The notes: a model not told the origin generated them from the sequence alone. Counted from the first letter of the stretch, positions 15,579-25,028 are shown. The stretch: 64,000 bases of DNA from Clostridia bacterium (GCA_017521125.1 JAFXDV010000006.1:1-64000), one strand, 5' to 3'. Program-made: numbers and translations.

Positions 15579-16513
15579 TTTACAACTTCTTTTGTTACAC
15601 GGATAAACTCGGTCATTGCCTTTGAACAATATTTGTTGCGCAGATGAGAACAACATAAGGTTCTTGGTTGTTGACCCTCCAACCTGTATAACACAACGTT
15701 ATTTCCAAAACTTCCGTATTTAAAAAACGTATCGGTCACAAAGGAAACTCCCGCATTTGAGTCGGAGAGAGCGTAAGAGGCATTAAGTTGGTCCACCGAG
15801 AAAGCAAGGTTTGGCTTAATTCTGTATTTTTCAAAAAGCTCCATAGCTCTGTTATACATATCGTTTCCGGGCTTTAGGAGTATAAATTTCTCTTTTTCGA
15901 ATATTTTAAGAGAAATAGGCTTAACAGTTTCTATATTTTTTTTTCTGTCAGAAATCTGTTCAGGGGTTATCTGATATTCTCTTAATTCATTGTTTATAGG
16001 GTGCTCTTTTGGAACACAAAGTAAAACTTCTTCTTTAAGAAGTGGGAAATTTACATGTTTATCGGAAGGCTCGTTGTTGTCGATAACAATGTCTACCTGT
16101 TCTTTATCCATTAAATCTAAAAGGTCACAGGAATTGGCTTCTACAAGAGAAATTTTTATTTTAGGATGCAAAGCGGTAAATTTGTTTATAATTTTAGGGA
16201 AGACACAAGAAGAAATAAAACTTGAACCGCCTAAAATGATTTGTCCTGCATCCAGGCCTTGTATGTCGGTTACCTCTCGTTTAAATTGGTTTTCTGCACA
16301 AATGATTTTTTCTGCCGCAATAATATATGCCTTTCCTACTTCGGTCAGACGCACACCATTACCTTTTCTTTCAAAAAGAGGCGCACCAACATCCTTTTCA
16401 GTCTTCTTTATAGCCGTGCTTAAAGATGGTTGAGAGATGAATAACTTTGCCGCCGCCTTAGTAAAACTGCCTTCCTTGTATAATGTATGTACATATTTAA
16501 AATTACGAAACAT
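15575..16513 (-). CDS. LysR-family transcriptional regulator
   Basis: A 312-residue regulator. The winged helix-turn-helix is at residues 1-60 (KYVHTLYKEGSFTKAAAKLF, SQPSLSTAIKKTE, APLFERKGNGVRLTEVG). The periplasmic-binding-like effector domain follows (GQIILGGSSFISSCVFPKII; VDIVIDNNEPSD; VLLCVPKEHPI). The start is at 16513 because the LysR N-terminus normally begins about five residues before the first helix, and GGATGTGAG lies upstream; 16528 is a possible alternative. It probably governs the YeiH-family exporter nearby, by analogy with YeiE/CysL-type regulators. Confidence 0.9.
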   Translation of the reverse strand: MFRNFKYVHTLYKEGSFTKAAAKLFISQPSLSTAIKKTEKDVGAPLFERKGNGVRLTEVGKAYIIAAEKIICAENQFKREVTDIQGLDAGQIILGGSSFISSCVFPKIINKFTALHPKIKISLVEANSCDLLDLMDKEQVDIVIDNNEPSDKHVNFPLLKEEVLLCVPKEHPINNELREYQITPEQISDRKKNIETVKPISLKIFEKEKFILLKPGNDMYNRAMELFEKYRIKPNLAFSVDQLNASYALSDSNAGVSFVTDTFFKYGSFGNNVVLYRLEGQQPRTLCCSHLRNKYCSKAMTEFIRVTKEVVK

Positions 16514-16613
16514 AAGGCTCACATCCATATAGTTTATTTTAATAATATTTACATTTTTAAAGTATTTAACTATAGTATAACCTCTTGTTGCCATAATTTC
16601 AAGATTGTTTTTT

Positions 16614-16640
16614 GAGCGAGGTAAAAACCCCGCTTTTATT
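16614..16640 (-). terminator. Hairpin after alr, diverged AGCGAGG type
   Basis: AGCGAGG ... CCCCGCT with a T-rich flank just past the alr stop. It resembles the four-copy AGCGAGGTGAA hairpin family but has a shorter stem. Confidence 0.65.
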
Positions 16641-17748
16641 ATTTATATATTCTGGGTACTCTTTTAGAAATTCCACAGAGGATTTCATATCCTATTGTCT
16701 GGGCGTTGTCTGCGACCTCGTGTACCGAAAGGTCTTTGCCGAAAATGGTTACCACATCTCCCGCCTTGACGTTTTCTATATCTGTAACATCGATTAAAAA
16801 TTGGTCCATACAAATTCTTCCCACAATGTTTGCACGTTTTCCGCCAACCAAAACTGTGCCCTTGTTTGATAAAAGCCTTGGAACACCATCGCTATATCCG
16901 GCACTAACTGTGGCAATTTTTCTCTTGCTTTCGGTTTTGTAGGTTCTGCCGTAGCTAAGTTCACTGTCGGCTTCCACCTCTTTAACCATTGAGATCACCG
17001 AATAAAAGGACATGGCAGGGGTGAAATCTACAGGCAAAATTAAATCTTTTGACGGAGAAACACCGTAAAGAATGATGCCTCCTCTGACAGCATCCATTTT
17101 AGTTTTATTATTGGTAAGAATTGCGCCCGAGTTACTGCAGTGCTTCATTTTGAAAGAAAAGCCGTGGTTTTCTAAAACGTTAATTGCGTTGCAAAAACGG
17201 GCGTATTGCTCTTCGGTATAGTCCACATCACTTTTGGTTTGGCTGTCTGCACAGGAAAAATGCGTGAAAATGCCTTGATTTTCAAGATTGCTTAATTTAA
17301 GAACCATTTTTACATTGTCAAGCTCGGTCTTAAAGTTGAAGCCTATTCTTCCCATACCGGTATCAAGCTTAACGTGGGTTCTGATTTTCACATTTTCATG
17401 CTTTGCCGACTCATTAAGCTCGGTTGCATATTCGGCAGAATAAATGGTTTGGATAAGGTTATATTCTGCTAAATCTTTAGCACAGGAGGGAGGGGTGTAG
17501 CCGAGAATTAAGATGTCGGAAGTAATACCTGCAAGGCGCAGTTCTTCCGCTTCGTCTAAGGTGGATACGGCAAATAAACCCACAGACTTCCCCTTTAAAA
17601 TCTGTGCGACTTTTACAGCACCGTGGCCGTAAGCGTCGGCTTTAATAATAGGGATAACCTGTGTGTTTGTCATATTACAAACAGCATCATAATTTTTAGC
17701 AATAGCCTCTAGGTCGATTTCTGCCCAGGCTCTTCGCAAATAACTCAT
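16639..17748 (-). CDS. alr: Alanine racemase
   Basis: A 369-residue PLP enzyme that interconverts L- and D-alanine for peptidoglycan. The PLP lysine is K36 in IIKADAYGHGA. The second catalytic base region is in ELSYGRTYK and VSAGYSDGVPR, with GRICMDQFLIDVT in the C-terminal beta domain. The barrel N-domain and beta C-domain have normal lengths. I start at 17748 (MSYLRRAWAEIDL), the usual family beginning, with GAGG upstream; the longer frame to 17805 adds an unsupported hydrophobic stretch. It is a single gene with its own terminator. Confidence 0.95.
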   Translation of the reverse strand: MSYLRRAWAEIDLEAIAKNYDAVCNMTNTQVIPIIKADAYGHGAVKVAQILKGKSVGLFAVSTLDEAEELRLAGITSDILILGYTPPSCAKDLAEYNLIQTIYSAEYATELNESAKHENVKIRTHVKLDTGMGRIGFNFKTELDNVKMVLKLSNLENQGIFTHFSCADSQTKSDVDYTEEQYARFCNAINVLENHGFSFKMKHCSNSGAILTNNKTKMDAVRGGIILYGVSPSKDLILPVDFTPAMSFYSVISMVKEVEADSELSYGRTYKTESKRKIATVSAGYSDGVPRLLSNKGTVLVGGKRANIVGRICMDQFLIDVTDIENVKAGDVVTIFGKDLSVHEVADNAQTIGYEILCGISKRVPRIYK

Positions 17749-17927
17749 AAAAAACCTCAAAAAACAAATTTTTTTCATTATATCACTTATAAAAACCAAA
17801 ATCAACTAGATATAATATTTTATTGATTTTATCGCCTATATAATATATAATTATTATGATTTTACGATTTGTTTACAAATTAGTTGATAATGTGTGATAA
17901 ATTAGTAGAAGAAAAGGAGTTGTGATT

Positions 17928-18947
17928 ATGATAGAAGTATCTTCTCTCAGTAAAAAATACGGTAATCACCTTGCGGTAGACGATGTCAGTTTCACTATCA
18001 ATAAAGGCGAAATTGTAGGCTTTCTGGGACCTAACGGTGCAGGTAAAAGTACCATAATGAATATTATGACGGGGTACCTTTCAATGTCGGCAGGTTCTGT
18101 GTCTATCGACGGCTTTGATATAGTAGAGCAACCTGAGTTTGCAAAAAAGAGGGTAGGATATCTTCCTGAACTTCCACCTCTTTATACAGATATGACAGTA
18201 AGGGAATACCTGTATTTTATGTATGACCTTAAAAAAGTTAAATTCCCTAAAAAACCACATATTGAGGAAATTGCAAGACTTGTAAAAATTGAAAATGTAA
18301 TTGACCGACTTATTAAAAATCTTTCAAAGGGTTACCGTCAGAGAGTTGGTATTGCACAGGCGCTTATAGGAAACCCTGATTTACTTATTCTGGACGAGCC
18401 AACCGTAGGTCTTGACCCTAAGCAGATTATAGAAATCAGAAATCTTATTGCAAGACTTGGTAAGAACCATACGGTTATTGTCTCCTCTCATATTCTTTCG
18501 GAAATTCAAGAGGTTTGCAAGAGAATTATTATTGTAAACAAGGGCAAAATTATCGCTGATGATACTCCGGATAATCTCTCAAGAAGATTATCTTCCGACC
18601 ATTCTCTAAATGTTAGAGTGGCAGGAAATGAAGAAGATGTTCAAAAGATTTTAAGTTCAGTTGCAGGAGTTAAAAGGGTATCCTCTTTAGGCTCTAAGGA
18701 GGACGGCACCTGCGACTTTAGCGTTGAGCCAAAGGTAGGATGCGACATTAGACGTGGGGTTAGCGAACGTCTTGCTGAGCGTAAAAAGGTTCTTTTAAAT
18801 CTTCAGTCTAACGAGATGACCTTGGAGCAAATCTTCCTTCGCCTCACCGATGACGCCGATAACGGCAAGTTTTTGTTTGAAAAAGAAACAGAAAATTACG
18901 AAGACCACAACGAAGAAGCTTTAAAAGAAAAGGAGGAAAATGAATAA
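17928..18947 (+). CDS. ABC transporter ATPase, GldA-like
   Basis: A 339-residue ATPase of an ABC-2-type system. Walker A is GPNGAGKST, the signature motif is LSKGYRQRVGIAQAL, Walker B is LLILDEPTVGLDP, and the switch is SSHILSEIQEV. Beyond the ATPase core lies a C-terminal regulatory domain of about 100 residues and a charged E/K tail, as in GldA/NatA relatives. The ATG at 17928 is eight bases from AAAAGGAG; a GTG six bases earlier is closer than ideal. It begins a four-gene operon: its stop overlaps the start of the permease gene by one base. Confidence 0.93.
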   Translation: MIEVSSLSKKYGNHLAVDDVSFTINKGEIVGFLGPNGAGKSTIMNIMTGYLSMSAGSVSIDGFDIVEQPEFAKKRVGYLPELPPLYTDMTVREYLYFMYDLKKVKFPKKPHIEEIARLVKIENVIDRLIKNLSKGYRQRVGIAQALIGNPDLLILDEPTVGLDPKQIIEIRNLIARLGKNHTVIVSSHILSEIQEVCKRIIIVNKGKIIADDTPDNLSRRLSSDHSLNVRVAGNEEDVQKILSSVAGVKRVSSLGSKEDGTCDFSVEPKVGCDIRRGVSERLAERKKVLLNLQSNEMTLEQIFLRLTDDADNGKFLFEKETENYEDHNEEALKEKEENE

Positions 18948-19648
18948 TGTCTGCAATTTTTAAAAGAGAATTCAAGTCTTATTTTTGTTCCCCTTTAGGA
19001 TATGTGTTCCTAACAATATTCTTCTTTTTTGAGGGAATGTTCTTTACAACTATTTTTTCGGCAGGCTCGCCCGATATTTCTTATGTAATAGCGGCTATGA
19101 CTACAGTTATAATCTTTGTAACACCCGTTCTTACCATGCGACTTCTCTCTGAAGACCGCAAGCAAAAGGTGGATCAGGCTTTGCTTACCGCACCGGTTAC
19201 GGTTACGGGAATTATTATGGGCAAATTTTTTGCTGCATTTTCTGTTTTCGCTTTAGCTTTTTCTCCTACCCTTATTTTCCAGATAATCGTGGCCTCAAAG
19301 GTTTCGGTAAACTGGCTTGTTTATATTAACATTGTGGTAGGAATTATGCTTATAGGAGCGGCACTTATTGCAATGGGAATGTTTATTTCTTCCCTTACCG
19401 AAAGTCCGGTTATTTCCTGCATACTAACCTTGGTAGCTTTTCTTGTTATAATGATGATTTCATCCATTGCAGAAATGACAGGAATTAAATCTCTTACAGA
19501 AATTGCCGGCTACATCGGTTTTATGGACCGCTTCCAGAATTTCTATGAAAGCGTTTTTCCGGTATCTGATGTTATTTATCTGCTTTCAATAGCAGGAGTA
19601 TTCTGCTTTTTATCGGTTCGTGCCGTTGAGAAACGCAGATGGTCTTAA
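18947..19648 (+). CDS. ABC-2-type permease, GldF-like
   Basis: A 233-residue membrane protein with six hydrophobic helices. It starts with the typical amphipathic AIFKREFKSYFCSPLGYVF, followed by VTPVLTMRLLSEDRKQKVDQ and LLTAPVTVTGIIMGKF, the conserved core of ABC-2 permeases in GldF/NosY-type systems. It partners the ATPase upstream. The GldG-like and DUF4340 genes downstream complete a set whose transported substrate is unknown. Confidence 0.9.
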   Translation: MSAIFKREFKSYFCSPLGYVFLTIFFFFEGMFFTTIFSAGSPDISYVIAAMTTVIIFVTPVLTMRLLSEDRKQKVDQALLTAPVTVTGIIMGKFFAAFSVFALAFSPTLIFQIIVASKVSVNWLVYINIVVGIMLIGAALIAMGMFISSLTESPVISCILTLVAFLVIMMISSIAEMTGIKSLTEIAGYIGFMDRFQNFYESVFPVSDVIYLLSIAGVFCFLSVRAVEKRRWS

Positions 19649-19663
19649 TGGAGGTGCAGGAAA

Positions 19664-21313
19664 GTGAAGATTAAAGAGTTTTTCACCAAACTTTTAGATA
19701 AGTTTAAAAACGCAAAAGGGAAAAAGCTTAAAAATAAAAGTGCCTTAAAGCACGGCTCCTATGCTATAGTAATTACTGCTATCGTTATAGCCGTAGCAGT
19801 TGCTGTTAACGTTCTCTTGGCAATAGTTTCTAAAAGGGTAAACCTTGAAATCGACCTATCCACTTCTAAGGATAGCACCTTAAGTCAGGAAAACATTGAG
19901 TTTTTAAAGGGTATTGATAAAGATATAAATATTACCGTTTGCGCAGATAAGGATGACTATGTAAACGGATATCTTGACTATTATGTTGCCCAATCAGAGT
20001 TTGGCGCTTCGGATAGTTCAGGAGTGTATTATTCACAGACAATAAAGCTTTTAGAAAAATATGAGGTTGCTAACAATCGTATTAATGTTTCGTTTGTAAA
20101 TCCTCAGTCAACAGAATTCAGTTCTATTATCAGTGAGTATTCCAAATCGAATTTAAGATACGGAGATTTAATTGTAGAGGCAAACCAAATGGTTGAAGGT
20201 AAAGAGGTTAAGCGCAGCTCCATTGTTACCTTTGAGGACATTTATCGTATTACAGAGTCGCAATATGCTATGTACGGAGAGCAAAATACCGTTAGCGGAA
20301 ACTTCCTTGAAACTGCCCTTACTTCTGCAATTTATAAGGTAATTTCCACCGAAACAAAGAATGCTGCAATTATCAGCACACACTGCAACGTCTCTGATAC
20401 TGAATATTTTGCAGCAGTTTTAGGACTTAATAACTTTGATATAAGCTACATTTACGACGTTGTTATAGGCGAAATCAGTGATGAGACAGACCTTCTTGTA
20501 ATTGCCTCACCTACAGAAGATTTCACACCTGACGAACTTCAAAACATTGAAAAATGGCTTATGAATGACGGCAAACGAGGCAGAGGACTTATGTATTTTG
20601 CTTCCAACTATTCTCCCAAGCTTCCAAATCTTCAGGCTTATCTTGAAGAGTGGGGAATTTCCTTTGGCGAAGGTGTCGTTTATGAAACCGACGAATCAAA
20701 CTGTCTGCCAAGCGACCCTATGACTATGGGATTTGCTGCTGCACCGGTTGAAGATAAGAGCGAAAATGTGGACACTTATGATTTTATGAAGGCTGCCACC
20801 AACGATATAAGCCTTATTCTTTCGGGAAACAATGTTCCTATGTACACAACCTATGATTCATTAGATACAAGAGTAACAGGCAAGGTAGCTACTACTATGG
20901 GAGAAACCTCAGTCGTAGCACCGGTTGGTAGTTCAGCTCAATGGAAACCTGATGATTCTTATGAAAAGGCAGTGCACAACGGTATAATCATTACACGAGA
21001 TTTTGAATATATTAACAATATTCCTCATAGTAGCTATGTAGCCGCATTCTCATCTACCGATTACATTTCATCTGAATGGGCTTCTTACTCTGACCTTGAT
21101 AATATGGATTCTGCACTCAATGCGGCAAAGGTTGCTTGTGAGGCAGAGGAAAGCGATATTTCCTTTGCTACAAAAACAATTAAGTCCGAAAGCTATGCCG
21201 ATAAGGTGACAGAAGCTTCTGTTAATGCAACAAGAGCTATATTCCAATATGCAATTCCTGCACTTATTATAATTTGCGGAATATTCATCTTCGTAAGGAG
21301 GGCTCGTCGATGA
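19664..21313 (+). CDS. GldG-like ABC auxiliary protein
   Basis: A 549-residue protein of the GldG/ABC_transp_aux family. A basic cytoplasmic N-terminus (1-33) precedes one membrane helix (about 37-57), then a long extracytoplasmic domain (NLEIDLSTSKDSTLSQENIEFL; the characteristic DLLVIASPTEDFTPDE), and a C-terminal helix near 525-543 followed by RRARR. It starts at a GTG preceded by GGAGGTG. In Bacteroidetes GldG works with GldA and GldF in gliding and type IX secretion; Clostridia keep related sets without gliding, with no assigned role. The stop overlaps the next start (ATGA). Confidence 0.88.
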   Translation: MKIKEFFTKLLDKFKNAKGKKLKNKSALKHGSYAIVITAIVIAVAVAVNVLLAIVSKRVNLEIDLSTSKDSTLSQENIEFLKGIDKDINITVCADKDDYVNGYLDYYVAQSEFGASDSSGVYYSQTIKLLEKYEVANNRINVSFVNPQSTEFSSIISEYSKSNLRYGDLIVEANQMVEGKEVKRSSIVTFEDIYRITESQYAMYGEQNTVSGNFLETALTSAIYKVISTETKNAAIISTHCNVSDTEYFAAVLGLNNFDISYIYDVVIGEISDETDLLVIASPTEDFTPDELQNIEKWLMNDGKRGRGLMYFASNYSPKLPNLQAYLEEWGISFGEGVVYETDESNCLPSDPMTMGFAAAPVEDKSENVDTYDFMKAATNDISLILSGNNVPMYTTYDSLDTRVTGKVATTMGETSVVAPVGSSAQWKPDDSYEKAVHNGIIITRDFEYINNIPHSSYVAAFSSTDYISSEWASYSDLDNMDSALNAAKVACEAEESDISFATKTIKSESYADKVTEASVNATRAIFQYAIPALIIICGIFIFVRRARR

Positions 21314-22860
21314 GCAACAAGGGCGAAGAGAACAAGGATATATTTGTAAACGAGGAAGAGGAAAACTCCACGATTTTTCTTACCCCAAGCCACGAGAATG
21401 AGAAGGTTAAGAAAACAGGAATGCTAAAAAAAATCATTGCCTGCGTTCTTGCTTTAGTTGTTATTGCAGGCTCTGCTCTGGCAATTAAACTTATTATCCC
21501 TGAAAAAGAAACAGGCGAAGAGGGCGTTGAAGAAATAACCTTGACGGTAGGAAAGAGCAAAGATTTTCCTGAGGTTCAATTTATAAACGGCGACACCACC
21601 CTTGTCTTTAAGGCTGTAGAGGGTGAGGAGTATGACCAAATTAACGCAAGAGATTGGTATATCCAAGGGGTAGACCCTAAAAAAATAGATTATACCAAAA
21701 CCGCACAGGCTATTAACGCATTAGGTGGTCTCAAAGCCGCAAAAAAAGTCAGTGATACTGTTGATGATTCCCTTTATGGTTTTGATACGCCAAAATATGT
21801 CATTAACTTTATTGCTCCCGAAGATGCACAGGTTCCAAGCTATACTATAAAAATCGGAAATCTTTCTCCGGATAATGCGGGTAGATATGTAACCGCATCT
21901 AATCGAGAAGGCGTTTATTTAGTAAGAGCAAAGCATTTCGATTCTTTCGATATGAACGTATTAGATTTTGCTAACGTTTCTAATATGGGTCAGATTTCGA
22001 CTAATAGCGAAATTACTAACGATTATTATAGTGGCGGAGGCCTTATTAAATGCGATAAGTTGGAGTTTTATACCGAGAAAATCGGCAAAGCTTATACGAT
22101 TGTATCGGCAGAACACAGCGATCTTTACGGTTATGATTTCATATCTCCTGAAAAACGTCCCTGCGCCGATAGTACAGTTAAGGTTATAATAGACTTTTTT
22201 GCCAACGGTGTAACAGGGGACGGGGCTTATTCTTATGACGCAACACAGGCGGAGCTTTCAAGATTAGGCCTTAACAAGCCTGACCTTTGGGCAACCATAT
22301 ATGTTGAAAATGTGAAAAGAACCGTAAAAGCAAAATTGCAAGAGGATGGACATTACGCCGTTGTTGTTGATGATTCGGGAGTAATCGGCAAAGTATCTGC
22401 AGAGAGTTTAACCTTTAAGGATACCAAAATAACCGATTATTATAATGAACTTATGTTGTTCAAGAGCATCAATACCCTTAAGACTATGTCGGTACAAACA
22501 AATGGCGAAAAGTATGATTTTTCTTTTACTGCTAAATATGATGCTGAATCTCAAACCGACTCTTTGGAAGAGGTTTACTATAATGGTGAACAGCTCGAAG
22601 TTCAGAAGTTTCAGGATTATTATTTAGAGCTTATATCTCTTACCGCAGTTGAGCATAATTATGTAAATACAAGCGGTAAGACTCTAGAGGCAAAAATATA
22701 TATAACCTACAGTAATGATGATGAAGATACTGATATGAAGTTTTATAAAATATCGGATAGTCGTTATCAGGTGGAAATCAACTCTGCACCTATGGGTCTT
22801 ATAAGCGCAAGCTCTTATAAGAATTTCATAGATGCAACTATAGAGATTACTACAAAATAA
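21310..22860 (+). CDS. DUF4340-domain membrane-anchored protein
   Basis: A 516-residue protein with a charged cytoplasmic N-terminus (1-35), one membrane helix (about 38-58) and a large extracytoplasmic region. It has the DUF4340 pattern: TAQAINALGGLKAAKKVSD, YGFDTPKYVINF and the later SRLGLNKPDLWATIYV repeat of the same fold. DUF4340 proteins routinely follow GldG-like genes. The start at 21310 overlaps the preceding stop as ATGA and has AAGGAGGG upstream. A terminator follows, closing the four-gene operon. Confidence 0.88.
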   Translation: MSNKGEENKDIFVNEEEENSTIFLTPSHENEKVKKTGMLKKIIACVLALVVIAGSALAIKLIIPEKETGEEGVEEITLTVGKSKDFPEVQFINGDTTLVFKAVEGEEYDQINARDWYIQGVDPKKIDYTKTAQAINALGGLKAAKKVSDTVDDSLYGFDTPKYVINFIAPEDAQVPSYTIKIGNLSPDNAGRYVTASNREGVYLVRAKHFDSFDMNVLDFANVSNMGQISTNSEITNDYYSGGGLIKCDKLEFYTEKIGKAYTIVSAEHSDLYGYDFISPEKRPCADSTVKVIIDFFANGVTGDGAYSYDATQAELSRLGLNKPDLWATIYVENVKRTVKAKLQEDGHYAVVVDDSGVIGKVSAESLTFKDTKITDYYNELMLFKSINTLKTMSVQTNGEKYDFSFTAKYDAESQTDSLEEVYYNGEQLEVQKFQDYYLELISLTAVEHNYVNTSGKTLEAKIYITYSNDDEDTDMKFYKISDSRYQVEINSAPMGLISASSYKNFIDATIEITTK

Positions 22861-22863
22861 AGT

Positions 22864-22897
22864 AAAACTCACTTGGAACATTCCAAGTGAGTTTTTT
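22864..22897. terminator. Terminator between DUF4340 gene and convergent gene
   Basis: AAAACTCACTTGGAA/TTCCAAGTGAGTTTT with a CA loop and T-tract; usable from both sides. Confidence 0.9.
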
Positions 22898-22908
22898 AAT
22901 GATTATAG

Positions 22909-23337
22909 CTATAGAAAAGCTTTCATTTCTTCAATGCTTTCCTCAGTAAATTCTTTTAAACACTTTGCGAGCTGTAAAACACCGTCGTCGTCGCCGTTAT
23001 AATTATTGATATGATGGGTAATTTTTGTAACACCAACCGCCGAGCCTTTAATCATGCTTTCAGCAATTTTTCTTACCGGGTCTTCGTGATTAGTGTTGAT
23101 TATTCCTGCAATATGACTACTGATTTTTGCCAGTGCGTTAACGTCCTTGGGTATACCACCTTTAGAAAGAAGCAAGGTGTTAGCAGAATTGTAAATGCGG
23201 GTATACTCCTCTAATTGCTTTCTTAAAGCCTCTTCTAATCTGGTATCGTCAACCTTTTCAACAATACACTTAATTCCGTCAATGCCCATCTGGGTATTTT
23301 GTCTTATAAAATTAAGTATTTCAAAATCTTGTTCCAT
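22909..23337 (-). CDS. Small helical protein, ferritin-like fold suspected
   Basis: A 142-residue soluble protein, predicted almost entirely alpha-helical (EILNFIRQNTQMGIDGIKCI; TRLEEALRKQLEEYTRIYNS; VRKIAESMIKGSAVGVTKIT; LKEFTEESIEEMKAFL). Four amphipathic helices of this spacing suggest a ferritin-like or DUF2383-type bundle, but I see no clear metal-binding ExxH pattern. The start at 23337 has AGGGAG eight bases upstream; the longer frame to 23511 crosses the upstream promoter region. I do not recognise the function. It is conserved-looking and divergent from the glp cluster; the direct repeat at 23363-23390 lies just upstream. Confidence 0.7.
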   Translation of the reverse strand: MEQDFEILNFIRQNTQMGIDGIKCIVEKVDDTRLEEALRKQLEEYTRIYNSANTLLLSKGGIPKDVNALAKISSHIAGIINTNHEDPVRKIAESMIKGSAVGVTKITHHINNYNGDDDGVLQLAKCLKEFTEESIEEMKAFL

Positions 23338-23362
23338 AAACATTCTCCCTTCTTTTATATAA

Positions 23363-23390
23363 TTACCTCTACAGCAAGGTTTATTCATTG
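23363..23390. repeat. 28-bp direct repeat, left end of glp cluster
   Basis: Matches 28057-28084 at 26 of 28 positions; the shared core is AAGGTTTATTCATTG. The repeats bracket the five-gene glycerol-phosphate cluster. Confidence 0.85.
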
Positions 23391-23412
23391 CGATTGTAGA
23401 ATAAAATAGTTG

Positions 23413-23533
23413 TTGCATTATCCATTCATTTGTGGTAATATAAGTGTTAGAAAAAATATATATTATTACCAAGAGACATGAGCAAGGTAAATAGAGTGAT
23501 TGAGAAATCACTTTATTTTCTTGCTCTTTTTTG
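23413..23533 (+). promoter_or_regulatory. glp leader: promoter and antitermination hairpin
   Basis: A likely promoter is TTGCAT (23413-23418), 17 bp, TAATAT (23436-23441). About 35 nt into the transcript lies a large hairpin: GAGCAAG (23480-23486) pairs with CTTGCTC (23520-23526), with an inner stem AGTGATT/AATCACT, followed directly by a run of six T. This is an intrinsic terminator placed between promoter and first gene. The operon encodes GlpP, which in Bacillus binds such leaders with glycerol-3-phosphate and prevents termination, so autoregulated antitermination is the likely mechanism. Confidence 0.75.
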
Positions 23534-23568
23534 TTTTGAAATCTAGAGGAAAAAGGAGAGAAAAAGAA

Positions 23569-25020
23569 ATGTATGATGTAGCTATTATTGGTGCCGGTGT
23601 AATTGGCAGTGCCATTGCAAGAGAATTGTCAAGATACCAGGCAAACATCTGTGTCATTGAGAAGGAAGAGGATGTATGTAACGGTACATCCAAGGCAAAT
23701 AGTGCGATTATTCACGCAGGATTTGATGCAAAACCAGGTTCTTTAAAGGCGATTTTAAATGTGCGTGGAAACAAAATGATGGACGCGCTTTCAGAAGAAT
23801 TGGATATTCCTTTTATGAGAAACGGTTCTTTGGTTGTATGTACAAAAGACCAAGATAAAACAGGACTTCATGACTTATTACAAAAAGGAATTGAAAACGG
23901 TGTTCCGGGACTGAAAATAGTAGAACGTGAAGAATTACTTAAAATGGAGCCAAACATAAGTGATGACGTCACATGTGCACTTTATGCTCCGACTGGCGGA
24001 ATTGTATGTCCATTTCATATGACCATGGCTTTTGCTGAAAATGCATGCATGAATGATGTGTCCTTTTTCTTAAATACAAAAGTAAACAGCATTGATAAAA
24101 ATGAAGGCAATTATGTGCTCAAGGTGCAGCATGTTGATACCAATCAAGAAGAATTCATACAAGCCAAAGTAGTGATTAATGCAGCAGGTGTTTACGCTGA
24201 TGAATTCAATAATATGGTGAGTGAACATAAATTACATATTACAGCCAGAAAAGGTGAGTACTGTTTACTTGACAAAGATGCAGGTCATCATGTATCTCAC
24301 ACCATCTTCCAATTGCCATCTAAAATGGGAAAAGGAGTATTGGTAACACCTACTGTTCATGGCAATTTGTTGGTTGGACCAACTGCTGAAGATGTGGACA
24401 ATAAGGAATCCTTAAATACAACACAAGAGGGATTGGACTCTTTGGCAAGAACGTCGGCTCTTAGTGTAAAAAATGTACCTATGAGACAGGTAATTACTTC
24501 CTTTTCGGGATTACGTGCTCACGAGGACTGTAATGACTTTGTAATTGGGGAGCCAGATGATGCAAAGGGCTTCTTTAATGTAGCGGGGATTGAATCGCCT
24601 GGATTATCCTCTGCCCCGGCTATTGGTGAAATGGTTGCAAGCAGTGTAAGAGATTATCTTGGACTTTCCGAAAAAACTAACTTTATTGCTAAAAGAAAAG
24701 GAATTTTAAAGCCGGAAGAACTTTCGCTCAAAAAAAGAAACGAATTGATAAAAAGTTGTCCTGCATATGGTAACATCATTTGTCGATGCGAGATGATTTC
24801 TGAAGGAGAAATTCTTGACGCCATTCATCGTCCATTAGGCGCTCGTTCATTGGACGGAGTAAAAAGACGTACGCGTGCTGGTATGGGACGATGTCAATCT
24901 GGATTTTGTTCGCCACGCACCATGGAAATTCTGGAGCGTGAACTTCCACTTACCATGTATGACATCACAAAAAATGGTGGAAATAGTAAGCTCGTGGTTG
25001 GAATCAACAAGGAAATATAG
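23569..25020 (+). CDS. FAD-dependent glycerol-3-phosphate dehydrogenase-like oxidoreductase with BFD-type FeS domain
   Basis: A 483-residue flavoenzyme. The N-terminal FAD-binding Rossmann motif is VAIIGAGVIGSAIAREL. The DAO-fold catalytic domain (GTSKANSAIIHAGFDAKPGS) is that of GlpA and L-2-hydroxyglutarate oxidases. The C-terminus has a BFD-like [2Fe-2S] domain with IICRCEMISEGE and MGRCQSGFC cysteines. With the next two genes it forms the anaerobic glycerol-3-phosphate dehydrogenase-like trio common in Firmicutes, probably oxidising G3P to DHAP. The start at 23569 follows AAAAGGAGAG. The leader terminator and GlpP three genes downstream support this role. Confidence 0.92.
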   Translation: MYDVAIIGAGVIGSAIARELSRYQANICVIEKEEDVCNGTSKANSAIIHAGFDAKPGSLKAILNVRGNKMMDALSEELDIPFMRNGSLVVCTKDQDKTGLHDLLQKGIENGVPGLKIVEREELLKMEPNISDDVTCALYAPTGGIVCPFHMTMAFAENACMNDVSFFLNTKVNSIDKNEGNYVLKVQHVDTNQEEFIQAKVVINAAGVYADEFNNMVSEHKLHITARKGEYCLLDKDAGHHVSHTIFQLPSKMGKGVLVTPTVHGNLLVGPTAEDVDNKESLNTTQEGLDSLARTSALSVKNVPMRQVITSFSGLRAHEDCNDFVIGEPDDAKGFFNVAGIESPGLSSAPAIGEMVASSVRDYLGLSEKTNFIAKRKGILKPEELSLKKRNELIKSCPAYGNIICRCEMISEGEILDAIHRPLGARSLDGVKRRTRAGMGRCQSGFCSPRTMEILERELPLTMYDITKNGGNSKLVVGINKEI

Positions 25021-25028
25021 GAGATTGA

